DNA of 64,000 nucleotides, from assembly GCA_000827205.1 (NCBI GenBank), contig KN832570.1, positions 305,341-369,340 on the forward strand, read 5' to 3'. This document shows, piece by piece, positions 1 through 12,200 of this stretch. A model generated the notes under the pieces. The model had not been told where the DNA came from and did no database searches. It saw only the letters and a program-made list of their open reading frames with translations. The position numbers were made by a program, and so were the translations under genes. Each line of letters begins with the position of its first letter. Positions within the stretch are counted from its first letter, which is position 1. The DNA is from Plicaturopsis crispa FD-325 SS-3. Taxonomy: Eukaryota > Basidiomycota > Agaricomycetes > Amylocorticiales > Amylocorticiaceae.

Positions 1-501
1 AATCGGGGTAAACGGTACTGGGACTATGCTCCCCGTATCATGCGGCGGGTGAGTTCTTGTGCTTCGTACTGGGCAATGTTATTGAGAAATGTTATGCTTA
101 GATCAAACTCGTACACGCGAAGACACGCGCATTCATCATGCTGTATATGTCTAGGTCTGTACCATGGCCTTTCTAAACCCTCGGCGCATACTCATTGACC
201 TTGCAGACCCGAATCCGTCCTTGCTCGGAATGGAAAGGCACTGTTCTATGCCTCTCCGGGCATGGTCTCGGCGCTCGGAGATTCCAACGCGTTTTCTGCG
301 GGCGTCCACAGAGCCGTGAAGCGTCACGTCAAGAACAGCACCCTCAGTGCAACACAAGCACTCGCATTGAACGCACAAGTAGCAACTGCGACCCGAGCAA
401 AGAAGGAAGCTGATGCCCGGCTTGCAGAGGAGATTGCTCACAGGAAAGCGCTAGAGGCCCGCCTCGTGCAATTTCAACTAGATTATACCGCGCCAGTTTA
501 A
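1..501 (+). CDS. 3' end of an unrecognised spliced gene (partial)
   Basis: The last exon runs from about 207 to the TAA at 499-501. Read in the open frame it starts near PESVLARNGKALFYASPGM and ends in a charged Ala/Glu/Arg stretch that looks like a short amphipathic helix or coiled coil. An upstream exon probably ends at 48, before GTGAGT. Reading that exon from base 2 gives phase 2, which matches the acceptor TTGCAG at 201-206. The intron would be about 158 bp, longer than most here, so another small exon may be hidden in it. I do not recognise the family, and the 5' part lies outside the window. Coding potential is inferred only from the open frame and the splice match. Confidence 0.45.
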
Positions 502-664
502 TGCTTTTCGCATGACGATATCACACTTACGACCACAGACAATGGACACATACATAATCATTCTGCCTATACACTAGATAGGTACAGTACGAGCGCAATC
601 CACCTACGTATATACATTACACACACCTATTCCTACGTCTTTACTCGCTATAGCCCTGTCGTTG

Positions 665-3485
665 CTACGTTTCCTTAGCCATACGATTAATCTTATTCCG
701 GTTCCATACGTCCAAGAACACTTTCGTGAATTGTATCGCATGGTCATACGCCATGAAGCTTACGCTTTTGCGTATACGCCCCATGCCTCCATTGCCACAT
801 TCAGCGGCACTTGTATTAGAGGCTCGGATTTGTGGATCGAAGCGCATTGCGTTGCTTGCAAAACAGGCTTGACCGCAGCGAGTGTGGTCATGGGCGTGCA
901 TCTCATCGATGAGGAAACGTGTGTGTCCGAAATAGCGCGCCTCACGGACGAGACAGTACGGTGCAAGTTGACATGCGAAGTCGTAGATGATGACTTTGGG
1001 TGCGACGGGGAAACGTGTGTATATTGCAGAAAAGACATCATTTCGTCCCTCCGCTATTGGGATTGAATGGAATCCCAAGCAAATGCTGTGAGTGCACCAT
1101 AACACCATGATGCCCCCGGTCATACTGTTCTTCGAATATGTCTTGAAGAATTTATTGCAGTCGCCCATCTGCTCTGCATCGCGGTCTAATGGCTTTGCAT
1201 CATGACGAAGCTTCGAGTAATATCGACGCCGTCGAATGGCGGGAAGGCCATAGCAGGTGCCCGTTTCTTCCCACCTCTGCTGCGACATATTATAATCCGG
1301 CGGTGCTGGATCATGCTGGGCAAGCTGCTCATAAACGGCCCTCGCACGTTCAGCTAGCCATCGAGCGATGTTCCGTAACTCGTTCGGGATCTGCGTAGCA
1401 TTGTCTCGGTAGCTCTTGAGTACAGTTCCGAATGCAGGACATAAGGATTGCAACCAGGGAGGTGCATCACGGTTTGACTGTGCGACAATAAAAAGTAGCT
1501 CAATCGCATCATACGGAACGAGCTGCAAGACAATATCGGGTGCCGCAATTTGTTGTATAAGGGTTCGGTACGGCTTGTAATGCGGGGACCCAGTTCCACC
1601 ACCGATATAGATGCGAAGGAGGCTCATAAGATCAGGATAGAGATTGGAGAGTTTAGATGTGTTGGGAAACTCAGTCGGAATGCGCACGGCCGTGATCTCG
1701 AGCAGTTTTGATATCAAACTGCGCAAGTCTGCCTCGATTATGGCTGGCAAAGCGCGAGCCTTCCAAGAGGATATTGACTCGATAACCTCACTGGTATCTG
1801 TTACGCGCGTGGGCGGGGATACGAGGGGTGTCAATTTAGAGTGATGCGTCCCCAGACTGACCCCATCGACGATCACGATTTCTGGCGACGGGCCACAAGT
1901 CGGACATGTCATTCCGCTCTCGAGATTTTGCAGTCGAGTGAACGCAAACCATGCGCGGACAAATGTTTCGTCGGAGCAGAAGGCATTATCAAGTCCGTAT
2001 TCCAAGTATGCTCGGCGGACCGTCAGGCAAAACGCTGAGAACGGAGTCTCCGAGGCAGTGTATGCATTGGTGAAACCGTTGAGTAGCTCATGTGAAAAAA
2101 GCATGGAATTGTTCCAGTTGAATATACCATATTGGCCCAAGTCAGGTCCTATCTGACGACGGACATGGCGGCACACAGGGCAAGGATATAGCTCAATAGT
2201 TTTGCTGTACTGTGTTGTAAGACCAAACACGGTGGTACGATGTGCCGTGGACTCATGCGACGACAAGGCCTTAGCAGCAGACAGGGTCATGCCGCAGCAG
2301 CATCGCGCAGAGTCATCAAGTGCGAAGTGAAGTTGTGCCGCATGCGATGGCCTTGAAGCCAGCAGTGACGGCTCGAACGACAACGAACACCACCGAGGAG
2401 GCGGGACAGCAACATACGAGATAGGTGCTTTCCTCTGCCGTCCCGCAGCCTGCACGAGAAGGGTGCCATCCTCATCGTTCACCGCATCAGCAACATGCTC
2501 GGCTGGTTCACCCTCAGCATGTGTTATGAAGCCCGCTTCGACAGAAAATGCAACAGCGTGGGGCCTATGCTTGCACGCATCGGAGTAGCGGCAAGACTGA
2601 CAATGCCAGCGACCATCCCGCTGAAGGGATACAATGCTGCGCTTTCCGGACTCGTAGCGACCAGTAGAGGATATACAGGAGAATATATGTGTATCGTTGA
2701 AAGGTGTGGTATGAAGTAAGACTGCGGGTGGGGTAGGTGTCGGTGCTATGAGAGGTAAACGAAGGAGGGTGTCCATTTGTACTTGAAAGACCTGCTGGTG
2801 GAGGCATACGTGACCTGCGCGCCACCGAGCACACGTACACGCTATCGCATACTCATTTGGGCCACGCGGAAGATAAACAACATGGTAATATGTCCCTATC
2901 TATGGCATGCTGTGAGCGACGTACACACAAGGAGGGGAGGCATCGACGTACGTGAAGCATACCCTGTGAGATATCCCAGTCTTGCACGACCCACAACGAG
3001 GTGTCTACCCGAAACGTTGTGCCGACTTTGTTCAACGCATACCAATACGCATCGCATGCGCTGTCCGGGACACCAGAGGATGTGGCAGCCAGCGCAGCAT
3101 CCCGGTCACGGAAGTACATGTCGTAAAGTAGCTCCGACTCGGATGCATCATCCAGAGGCCAAGAAGGGGCGGCCGGAGACGGGGCCATCAGCGAGGGCAG
3201 GGGTGTCGAGGGGATGAATGGTAGAGGGGGCATATATGAAGAGTGGTGCAGTGACGTGGCGGCAACCGACGGTCCTGGCGCCGAAGGAGCAGGCGGTGGA
3301 GCCGTCCGAATGGTACTATCGAGCACCGTTCTCGACCGCTTTCTCGTGGGCCCGCTTTGATGGCCATCGACGACGACGAGCTGACTTCCATTGCGAGTCC
3401 TCGAGTGCAACGAGCCCGCCGTATCAACGACGAGTCGGCTTCCTGTACGGCGGTGCGGTTTCGAAGGCTGTGAAGACATAGTCAA
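665..3485 (-). CDS. KDZ-superfamily transposase with cysteine-cluster domains
   Basis: Two exons join in phase 0: 3485-2952 and 2791-665, with an intron from GTACGT to CAG, giving about 886 aa. The first ~175 residues are basic, Ser/Pro-rich and probably disordered. Next is a SWIM-like Cys/His cluster (WHCQSCRYSDACKH, about residue 240), then a CxC-type cluster (CCCG followed by CPVC) like those attached to KDZ transposases. The C-terminal half carries the RNase H-fold core: GDCNKFFKTYSKNS, TGGIMVLWCTHSICLGF, the YDFACQ motif with its Asp, then DEMHAHDHTRCGQACF and NTSAAECGNGGMGRIRKS with the likely catalytic Glu. KDZ (Kyakuja-Dileera-Zisupton) elements are DNA transposons expanded in mushrooms. 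No internal stop is visible, so it could be recently active. I did not find its terminal inverted repeats. Confidence 0.85.
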
Positions 3486-4751
3486 TTAGCTTATCGTGTT
3501 ATGGGAGGGCATGAACGGTGCAGCAGGACGTGGAAAATATGGAAGGGAGGGGACGATGAAGGAGAAAGGCAGAATGGGTTCGGCGCGGCGGTTGATTTAT
3601 AGTCGAAGGAAAACAAACATACCATAACAAGAACACGAGCTTGCCTTCACGCCAGCGCATGGACGAGGGTGTACGGGCCAGCCTATTAAAGACGTTAGTG
3701 TTCGCACGACAAGCTACAGCATACAGCATACATACCCGAGTTCCTGGTGGCACTTCGACAGGCATGGCCTACACGCATGGCTATGTGCAATTGACTTCGG
3801 GTTGTTGGCGGATCAGAAACAGAGCAGAAAGACAACGGCGCACTACTCACAATTATCAGACGTCGATTGTGATAGACTCTATGCCAACATTCCACCAACG
3901 TTGGCAGCGCCGTGCCGACAGCCGGCACTCTGCCAGCGCATGATGGCGACACGTCGACCGGCGCAGACACAGCGCATCGCGATAGCCCGGCTGTCGAGCA
4001 TCCTAGCGCATCTGCTGCGGTCTCGCGTCGGGCAGCGCACAGACGTGAGCTAACGTCGATGTCGATATGGCGTAGTGGACTCACATTATTTCCTCCTACT
4101 GTGCCCACCATCTACGCTCCCGAGGCCTGAGTACCGTGCGACGCAACGCAAGGCAGCTGCAGCGCATCAGGCACGTTGCCTGGGTGTCGCGAGGGCCCCG
4201 AAACCGAGTGCGAAGCTGAGCATGTCGAGCTATTGCAAGTCGTCGCCGAGAGCTGCGGAGGGCACGGCGAGGGCACGGCGAGTGAGGTTGGTGAAGGGAG
4301 GGAGATGGTGACGGTGGCGGCGAGGGAAAGAGGTCCGAGGCTGGCGACGGTGAAGCCGAGGGCGATGGTGATGGCGATGTCGATGGCGATGTCGATGAGG
4401 GCGACGGCGACGGGACTAAGTCCGAGTCGTGGGCATTGAGAGACATAGCGAGAGGGCGTGGGGCAGCATCTGGGCAGAAGTTGGGCAGCACGACGGTGGG
4501 GAAAGACAGGACAGTCGACGTGGTGGGAACAGTACATATACGTCGCAAAAATGAACAGAAATGAACACAACACGTGTCGTCCCAATTGGGAGTCCTCGCA
4601 AAACGAGGGCAACTCAGTCCTTGAAAAGTAGGGTATATTCAGTCCTTGCTTTTTCATCAGCGGCTATCCCTTATTTCGAAGTATCCAAGTAGAATTGCTG
4701 GAGTTCGGGCCGGCCCGCTTCAAGTTCGGCGCACATTGAACGCTTCGGCGC
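3486..4751. other. intergenic, low-complexity GATGGCG repeats
   Basis: No gene recognised. Around 4355-4415 there is an imperfect GATGGCGATGTC-type hexamer/trinucleotide tract. It produces Ser/Pro-rich antisense open frames that I judge not to be genes. Confidence 0.6.
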
Positions 4752-5643
4752 TCAGCCGCTGAGCCCTTCGTCTGCATAGCTCACATGCACTTTCCCATTC
4801 CTCGACTGCACCGTCGCTGCATCGCCCTCCCATTCCTCCTCCCCAGTCCATCCCGACGAGTCGCCGACGAAAGAGAAATGGCGCCGATGCACCTCGCTGA
4901 ACCTCTGGCGCGCTCTCACTTGATCAGAATACGTGATGCCGCCGTTGTTGGACGTAATGGACAGAGGCCCTTTGAATGACTGTGGAAGGTGCAGCTGCAC
5001 ACCTCCATGGTATGAGGTCACTGTCAACATGAAGGGTGTAGGTGTTACGGGGTTCGTATGCTGGAGGGGACATAATATTGCTGTCAGTATCAGCAGCACT
5101 GGACGCGTAGCCTCTGACGCATCCGGACGCACCAGCTTTATATTGACGGCTCCGTTGTACGACAGGACATCAAGCGTCGCCCGCGCCTCCGGTTTCTCGC
5201 TGTCCGATTCCGAGGCGCCCCTGCCGACGACCCAGATGTCCACCTCAATGGGCCCGTTCTTCGCGATGAGCTGTAGATTCTTGAAATCACGCTTCGATTC
5301 GCCTCGGGCGAGTGGTGTCAAGATCAACGGGGGGATGGCCATGGAGGGGTCAACGGCGTAGGTGCCTCTGATACCTGCTCCATTAGCGTGGTGTATCTGG
5401 AGACAATTCGTCGGCCGCACGTCCGCTGGTGGCCCATGCCACGCGCTAGCGCTATCTGGAGGCTGGATGTCACTCCTGAACGGCGCGCTGGGCCTCGTCG
5501 ACGATGCATAGGTAGGAGGCGCATCATCTTCAGTCCAGTGGTTTTCACAAAGCTGATCACTATATACTCGAAGTCCGATGGTCAGGTGAATTTACCGTGT
5601 AGAGAGTTTTGCTATCGCGCTCAGCGTCAGAAAGTACAATCAT
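4752..5643 (-). CDS. DUF7330-type hypothetical protein, copy 1
   Basis: Three exons join in phase: 5643-5596, 5552-5133 and 5060-4752, giving 258 aa. The first intron is only 43 bp. The protein starts MIVLSDAE, has a Pro-rich segment EDDAPPTY, then VRPTN, and a repeat-like beta core with NLQLIAKNGPIEVDIWV, LTVTSYHGGVQLHLPQSF, GPLSITSNNGGITYSDQV and FVGDSSGWTG. These features match the fungal family I know as DUF7330, predicted to be a beta-rich fold of unknown function. It is a clear paralogue of the gene at 33022-34019, with the same three-exon structure and the same intron phases. It lacks the C-terminal KPGFFSKWLSS tail of that copy. It lies directly downstream of CYP copy 1, as the other copy lies downstream of CYP copy 2. 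Confidence 0.8.
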
Positions 5644-6228
5644 GGCGGTGGTGGGGGATTGAGGTATGGGCTGCTTGTGATAACTATTCTGCTAGAGTGA
5701 GTGGTTATATGGGAGACTATGCGCAGTAAATAGTGACCACCGCAGCCACACCTTTGAGTACAACTGGCAAGAATGGACACAGCTCCACTTAGCGCTCAAT
5801 TAGCGCAGCACGGCAAAGGCCGCAGTGCTACAGTCTCACAGCTGCGGTCACGGTCCGCAGATTGGTTCGAGTAGAAGAGGAAGACTCAGATGGCTTTGTA
5901 AAAGCCATCCCTGCATTTGTGCACTTCATAAAGGCCTCCAAACTCGATGTCAGACCGACTCGTCCTGAAAACTTATGCGAGAACACGCACCTTGGCCCAC
6001 GATCCTGCACATGGTGGCGTATAGTCACCGACCTTGGATGGGATGCGGAAATCTTCAAGTTCGCGCACTCTCTCGCGGGATGCCTCACCAGTGCTCGAGA
6101 AGTTTTACGGCCTTGTATATTGCAAAGTCAGTAGTATGTCGTGTTATCCAGATAGAATCCATTGCATCCGTAGCGTCGTTAATGAGACTGCGCGATGCAT
6201 CCTTTACACTAATTCTGATCCAGCACCT
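5644..6228. other. intergenic, nothing recognised
   Basis: Spacer between the DUF7330 gene and the 3' end of CYP copy 1, both on the minus strand. It presumably holds the DUF7330 promoter. No coding or repeat signal seen. Confidence 0.5.
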
Positions 6229-8387
6229 TCAAGTACTCATAGCGAGTATCGCAGCTTTCGCCGCTTCAGAGCGCGGTCTAATGGACGCTTTGAAGTCCAA
6301 CAGAGAGCTGCGAGTACATGAACGACGCTTCGCGTAGGCCAGTAGGGATGGGCACTCACACGACGACCCCAGAGGGCATGCATTCGCCCGAGGGTGTAAT
6401 GGGCACGCCGTCGGCGTCGGTCGCCTTCTCGACATTGAACGTCGCCAGTATAGACGCGATGGCAATATAGAGGGAGGACATTGCCAGGTAGCGTCCGGGA
6501 CAGATGCGGCGTCCGAATCCAAACGCAGCGAATGCGGGGTCTTTGACAGAACGATCGATGTGGCCCTCGGAGTCCAAGAACCTTTCGGGGCTGAACGTCG
6601 AAGGGTTTGGATACACGGCCTCGTTGTGGAGGATGGCCCTGAAGTGTACAAACGTTGGCTTAGAGGGAAAGAAAGATCTCATGTCGATGATATTCAAAAC
6701 ATACCATTCGTTCGGGAGAACTATAGTGCCGGCGGGAATGCGGTAGCCCTCGTATGCATCCTCGGTCGTCAAGACATGTGGGATGCCTGTGGTATAAGTC
6801 GGCGAGACATCAGTCAAGACTGTACGCCCGATTGAGTTTTCAAATATACCCTGGGGCGCGACGGGCTTCCATCTGAGCGACTCCTTTATTATAGCGTCAA
6901 CGTAGGGCAGGGAGTCCTGGTGGCTGAAGTTGGGGAGGTTTCCATGACCAACGACTTCATCGAGTTCTTTCTGAGCCTTGGCTTGCACTTCGGGATAGAG
7001 TAGCATGGCGAGAAAAAAGGCTTTGACAGTTGATGCCGTCTAGAGATTCATGATGCGTCGGCCGACATGAAGGATATGCAGAATAAAATTGGCCTACAGT
7101 ATCGGTTCCAGCTAACAGAGGTATTATAACATTAACTAACGAAATTGATTATCGTGGAAGCAGACTCACCCGCGTACATGGTACCTGCAGCCTCTTTGAT
7201 GAGTTGCTCCTGCCTTTCCTTGTCCAACGCGTCGTCGTTTTGCAGAGGTTCTAAGCAATTTGCGACGAATGACGGAGTCGAGACTCCGCGCGCCTGAATA
7301 TAATCGTGAATGAATCTGAGGCTCTGGAAGCAATGCGATACGCACGATATCTTCCTTCGTAGTGTTGAACGGCTTGTTGTACATTTCGTCCGCGACGAGA
7401 TGCCACTCACGAGCCTTTCTCTTGAAACCAGCTCCAGGCATCCATTCGGGTACATGTTTCACTGCGTCAAACTTCAGCTCTTGCAACAAAAAAAGAATCG
7501 TGATGCGCACAAAACGGAAATGACTCTACGTAGAAAGCACCTGGGCTTGCAGCCTCGCCGAGGGCATCCACAACGAGCTTCGCCATTTCTATGCGTGGAT
7601 CACCCTTTGGATCGACTTTGATTCCATACGTGATGTCCATGATGATCCTGCCATACGTACTTTTGCACGATAAGAATGGGAGAAATGAATTAATGGTAAT
7701 AAAACTCACTGTACAGTATGCGCAGAGAACTCGTCGGGAGATTCCAATAACCGTCGAAGGAAGTCATGGGTGGCCTCGACCACAAGCGGACTGTACTGCA
7801 GTGACGCGTGTGGACTGAATTCGCGCTGTAAGAGACGACGCATCGCTCGCCACGTGTCTCCGTAGGGTAGAAGCACCAAAAGGTTCCCGAATCCCATACT
7901 GTAGAAAACATTTTGAGTACATTTGCGTGAAGGCGGTGCGGGACCCTACAGTTTACACATCTCGGATGCCGGCCTGGCACAATTATTCAGTAGGGGAGGG
8001 CATGGTCATATAGTTATGGTGTCTACCTGCTGGAATAAATCAAAGAGCGTTGCTCTAAAAGCTCGTTTGCAATCGTGGCCGAGTTAATTATGACCACCGA
8101 CGTCCCAGCCAAGTTGAGGTGCAGTATGTCTGAATCTGAAGTCTGTCTGTTAGCAATGAATATACGTCCTTGCGCAGAAGCATGCGCACTGAAATCGCGC
8201 CCCCACTGCTGGTACACCTGTGCCTCATGACGCGTAGGGATCTGGAGGAGATTCCCAATAATGGGGAGCGGTTTAGGGCCAGCGGCAAGGGCAATGACGC
8301 GTAGGGCGATCGGCGCTGTCGCTTCAAGTACCAGTATACGAGGAGCAGTCCTGCAGAGGAGCTCGCGAGGAGTTTGAGGTCCAACAT
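6229..8387 (-). pseudogene. cytochrome P450, copy 1, with a 1-nt frameshift
   Basis: Multi-exon microsomal P450 of the fungal O-methylsterigmatocystin oxidoreductase-like group. It begins MLDLKLLASSSAGLLLVYWY, a membrane anchor followed by a basic stretch. Visible motifs are the I-helix AGTDT on microexon 7111-7098, ESLRW (ExxR of helix K), NPSTFSPERF and the haem loop FGFGRRICPGR. The last exon is 6307-6229. Compared with copies 2 and 3, the hinge sequence near 8277-8285 lacks one base: TTGCCGCTGGCCC stands where the others have TTGCCGCCGGGCCC. The frame therefore turns from LPLPPGPKPLP into LPLPLALNRSP. Everything downstream is open and normally spliced, so this is either a very young pseudogene or a sequencing error. 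Confidence 0.85.
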
Positions 8388-9245
8388 GTTCATAGCGAAG
8401 ATCAGGAGGGAACTATTCTGTAGGGCAGGAATAAATGAGCTGCATGAAATAGCTTAAAAAAGTTGGGTACCGATTAGAACCGTCGCGTCCCTAGAGCGCA
8501 AGCATTGCAAGCGATGATATTGCCGCCACCGTCAGAGTCGAAGGCCACGTTCGAAGGGTCCGATATACGGACGACCCTTGCAGCTCTGCGCTATCGCTAT
8601 GAGAGCATAGACAATTAGCACACGCCGCGAAACTTGCGTAAGTAGTGTTTTCGCGTGCTTACATGGTCGCCAAACGGCTCGCGGTAGCAACTTGCGCGCT
8701 TGAACCAATCAAAGAAGGTCCTAACCCGAACGGCCATGAATGGGATGTTTCATGAGGTCACAATGGAGTAAACACACACCATATTTGCACCATATTGGAG
8801 GCACACGTCCGCCAAAAATAGAGGACATATGCGAGGATGTAGATACCTCGCACACAACCGACTCATAGACGACCTTCCCTCTGCTTAAAGGGCAATACAC
8901 GCTGTATTCAGGGTTGAAACATTGAAATCAGACTAAAACCCGTCGAAGATGTATTGAGCTTCGAGACAACATGATCTTTGACATGGACATGGAGTCTGCA
9001 ACGATGTCAGACCGACTCCGAGTCACCCCACAGACTTATGTATGCGTACACGCACCTTGAGCGCTTGAGCCGCGATACTCTGCATCGGCCCGTCAAGTGG
9101 GAGAAGGATGGGGTGCACATTATTTTATAGTGGGACCAATCCATGTGAGTAGACGAGGAAAAAGAAAATCTATATCGTAAACCAGAACCATGCGAACAAA
9201 CAAGATAGTACAGAATGAGATCGCCCAACCGCAAGATATTTTCCA
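8388..9245. other. intergenic with P450 upstream block
   Basis: Promoter side of CYP copy 1 and 3' side of ATP-citrate lyase. About 135-190 bp upstream of the CYP start (8522-8576) lies a sequence shared with CYP copies 2 and 3 at a similar distance. Nothing else recognised. Confidence 0.5.
8522..8576 (-). promoter_or_regulatory. conserved upstream block of CYP copy 1
   Basis: Read on the minus strand it contains CGTATATCGGACCCTTCGAA followed by GTGGCCTTCGACTCTGACGG. Near-identical blocks occur upstream of CYP copies 2 and 3 at about the same distance from their ATG. It could be a regulatory element, or just homologous sequence carried along by the duplications. All three copies also read as a possible coding tail (RPYIGPFERGLRL then stop here), so it may instead be a relic of a neighbouring gene. 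Confidence 0.45.
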
Positions 9246-12200
9246 TTATGCGACCCTGCTCAGCACCCGTGGCTGCGCAACGTCCGCCATGTTGATAAAC
9301 TGCAGATAGGGTCAGTAAGGAAAATACAAGCGCGACGAGAGCACGTACGATGTCGTCTGCTGGGTGACGGTAGAGGGGTGCGCGGAGACGCTTCTGGTCG
9401 AGATGGTGACCGATGAAACCAATGCTGCGCCCGAGCACGAACAGACCGTTGAGCGTGCCGATCTTGATGTACTCGTCCGCCTCGTCAGGCGTGAACGCGC
9501 CGCTATCCCGGAGGAGGTCGACGAACGAGACGGCGATGCAGCCGTCGACGTTGAGAATTAACTGCGCAAGACGTTAGCCGGCAGCTCAACACAAGCAATG
9601 GGCGAAACTTACCGTATCCTTCTTCGAGGTGGTGACCTTCTCGACGGCGAGCGCGTAGTCGAGGAGACTGTGGCTGGGGAAGTTCTTGCGGACGTACTCC
9701 TTGACGAGCTCGACGCGGAGATCGGGGTTGTTGACGCTCTTGATCTTGTGCCCGATGCCGCTGATGAGCTTGTTCGCCTTGCGCGACTCGTCGACAAACT
9801 CGCGGGGAGTGAGGCCAGTGTCGCGCGCGTTCGAGAACATTGCGGCGGCCTCATCGAGCGCACCACCGAAGCGGCTACCAATGGTGAGCAGACCCGATGC
9901 GAGCGAGGAGATGAGGTCCTTGCCCGCACGCGATGCAACGATTGTGTTCATGGCACCGGACACGGCTGGTCCGTGGTCGGCGGTGAGCATGAGTACCATC
10001 TCGATGAACTTGGTTGCCCAAGGGGGTAGGCCTGCACAGAGTTAGCATGCATTTCAGACGGACGAGCATGTGTACTCACGGCGCTTGAACCACAACAGAG
10101 AGACGACACCGCCGAGACCGATGTCCTCCTTGAAGACATCCGAGATACGCATGCCAGCGTACAGCAGCTCCTGGCCACGCTCGTCGGAGATGGTCGAGAT
10201 GAAGGCAGCAGGCTTGCGGATGAGCCCGAGCTCCTGCGCCCACTTGTAGTCCATCGGGATGACGGGCGGGTCGCGCTCGGGCTTGGGCTGGATGGTGCCC
10301 TTTGCAACGAGCTTCTCGTACGTCTCCTTGAGCACCTGGGGAAGGTCCTCGAACGTGTCCGGGACGACGAACCCGGCCTTGCGCATCGCGTCGTTCTTCG
10401 CGTCCGCGGTCTCGAGCGCCGAGTTCGCCATCGAGCCCGCGTGCCCGAACTGCACCTCCGTCGTGAACATCTTGGCGCACGTTCCGATGGCCCACGCGAC
10501 GATGGGCTTCTTGATGGTCCCGTTCTTGACCGCGTCGATCACGCGGTACTCCTCGATGCCGCCGACCTCACCGAGGAGGACGAGCATCTTGCAGTCGGGG
10601 TCCTGCTCGTACCGCAGGAGGTGGTCGATGAATGTGGAGCCGGGGTAGCGGTCGCCACCGATGGCGATGCCCTCGTACGTGCCGTTCGTGACGAGCGAGA
10701 GGATGTTGTTGAGCTCGTTGGACATGCCTCCGGACTTGGAGACGTAGCCGACGGAGCCCGGGCGGTAGAGCTTGGACGCGATAATGTTGTCCATCATGCT
10801 GTGCAAGGTCATTAGCACATGTGGGCAGGACGATAAGTAGATCCACTCACCCTCCAGAGTTACCGATGCGGAAGCAGCCAGGCTTGATGCCACCAACGGT
10901 CGCAGGACCGATGATCAGCACGCCCTTCTCCCGCGCGAGGTGCAGGATCTCGCGCGCGTGCCGCTCGGGCACACCCTCCGCGATGAGCGCGACGCTCTTG
11001 ATCTGCGGGTACTTGAACACGTCCAGCGTCGACGAGTAGACACTGCGCGAGCTGGAGAAGTTGACGAGCACGTCGACCTCGGGGTGCTTCTTCACGGCCT
11101 CCTCGACGCTCGTGTACACCGGGAGCAGCGTCTCCTTCGTTCCCCAGTAGAACTTCTGGATGTGGTGGCCGCCGAAGGGGTAGATCATGGCGGCGACACT
11201 GGGCGTGGCGCGGCCGCAGGAGAAGTCAAAGTCGAGCATGCCCTGGATGGCGCGCGGCTGCAGGCCGTACACGAACGAGCGGGTGGCGGCATCGAAGGGG
11301 CGGTACGAGGGGCGCTGGGGCGTGGCGCCCGTCGTGTCGAAGCGAACGATCTGGTCGTCCGCCTGAGTGCGCTCGCCGTCGGCGTGGATCGCGCCGACCG
11401 ATTCCTCCGGGACTTCTTCGGTCGCCTTCGCGCGGCTGGGGGGCGAGCCGGGCGCAGACGGGGGGACGGAATGCGACGGGTTCTTGCTGGTGCCCTTGAT
11501 GCCGAGCGCGAGGGGGACGATCTCGGTGATGTGGGTGTCGGGTCCGTAGACCTTGATGGGGACGCCAAGAGACTCGCCGAGCAGGCGCATGGCCTTGAGA
11601 CCCTCCTGGTAGTTGGGTCCTCCGCGGCGCACAAAGATGCGGACGGAGTGCGCGATGAGGGGAGCCTTGTACTCCTTGAGCGCACGAATGATGCCCTTGA
11701 AGGTGGCGGCGACGTTGGTGAAGTTGGCGATGCCTCCACCGATGATGAGGATCTTGCCCTCGGGGTGGGGCTTGCCGCGGGTGATCAGGTCAATGATGGT
11801 CTTGGCATACTCGTACGTCTGGCCCTCAGTGGGCGCTCCAGAGTACTCTCCGTAGTTGGCGAGCTCGTGCGCGAATCCGTGCGCGGCGATGGCGTCGGAG
11901 TAGACGACCGATGCACCACCACCGGCAACCATGGTCCAGACGCGACCCTCGGGGTTAAGGACGGTGAGTTTCAGGGAAGCTCCGGTCGAGCCGTCGAGCT
12001 TCTGGATGTACGCCTCCTCCTTGGTGAGGTCACGTCCGAACGGCGCCGGCCAGACCATGGGTGGGCCACGGTCAGCGGAGATGGACTTGCCCTTCGTAGA
12101 GGTGGCTGGGCCGGTCTCGTACACGGAGAGGTCGCGGGCAACTGCCCACTTGGGGCCGCAGATGGACTCGGCGGTCTGGTCGAGCTTGGCAGCCATGTCG

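Noticed and set aside
4096-4657. Ser/Pro-rich open frames of 150-181 aa
   Set aside because: They come from the GATGGCG-type low-complexity tract; no start context, splice or family support.
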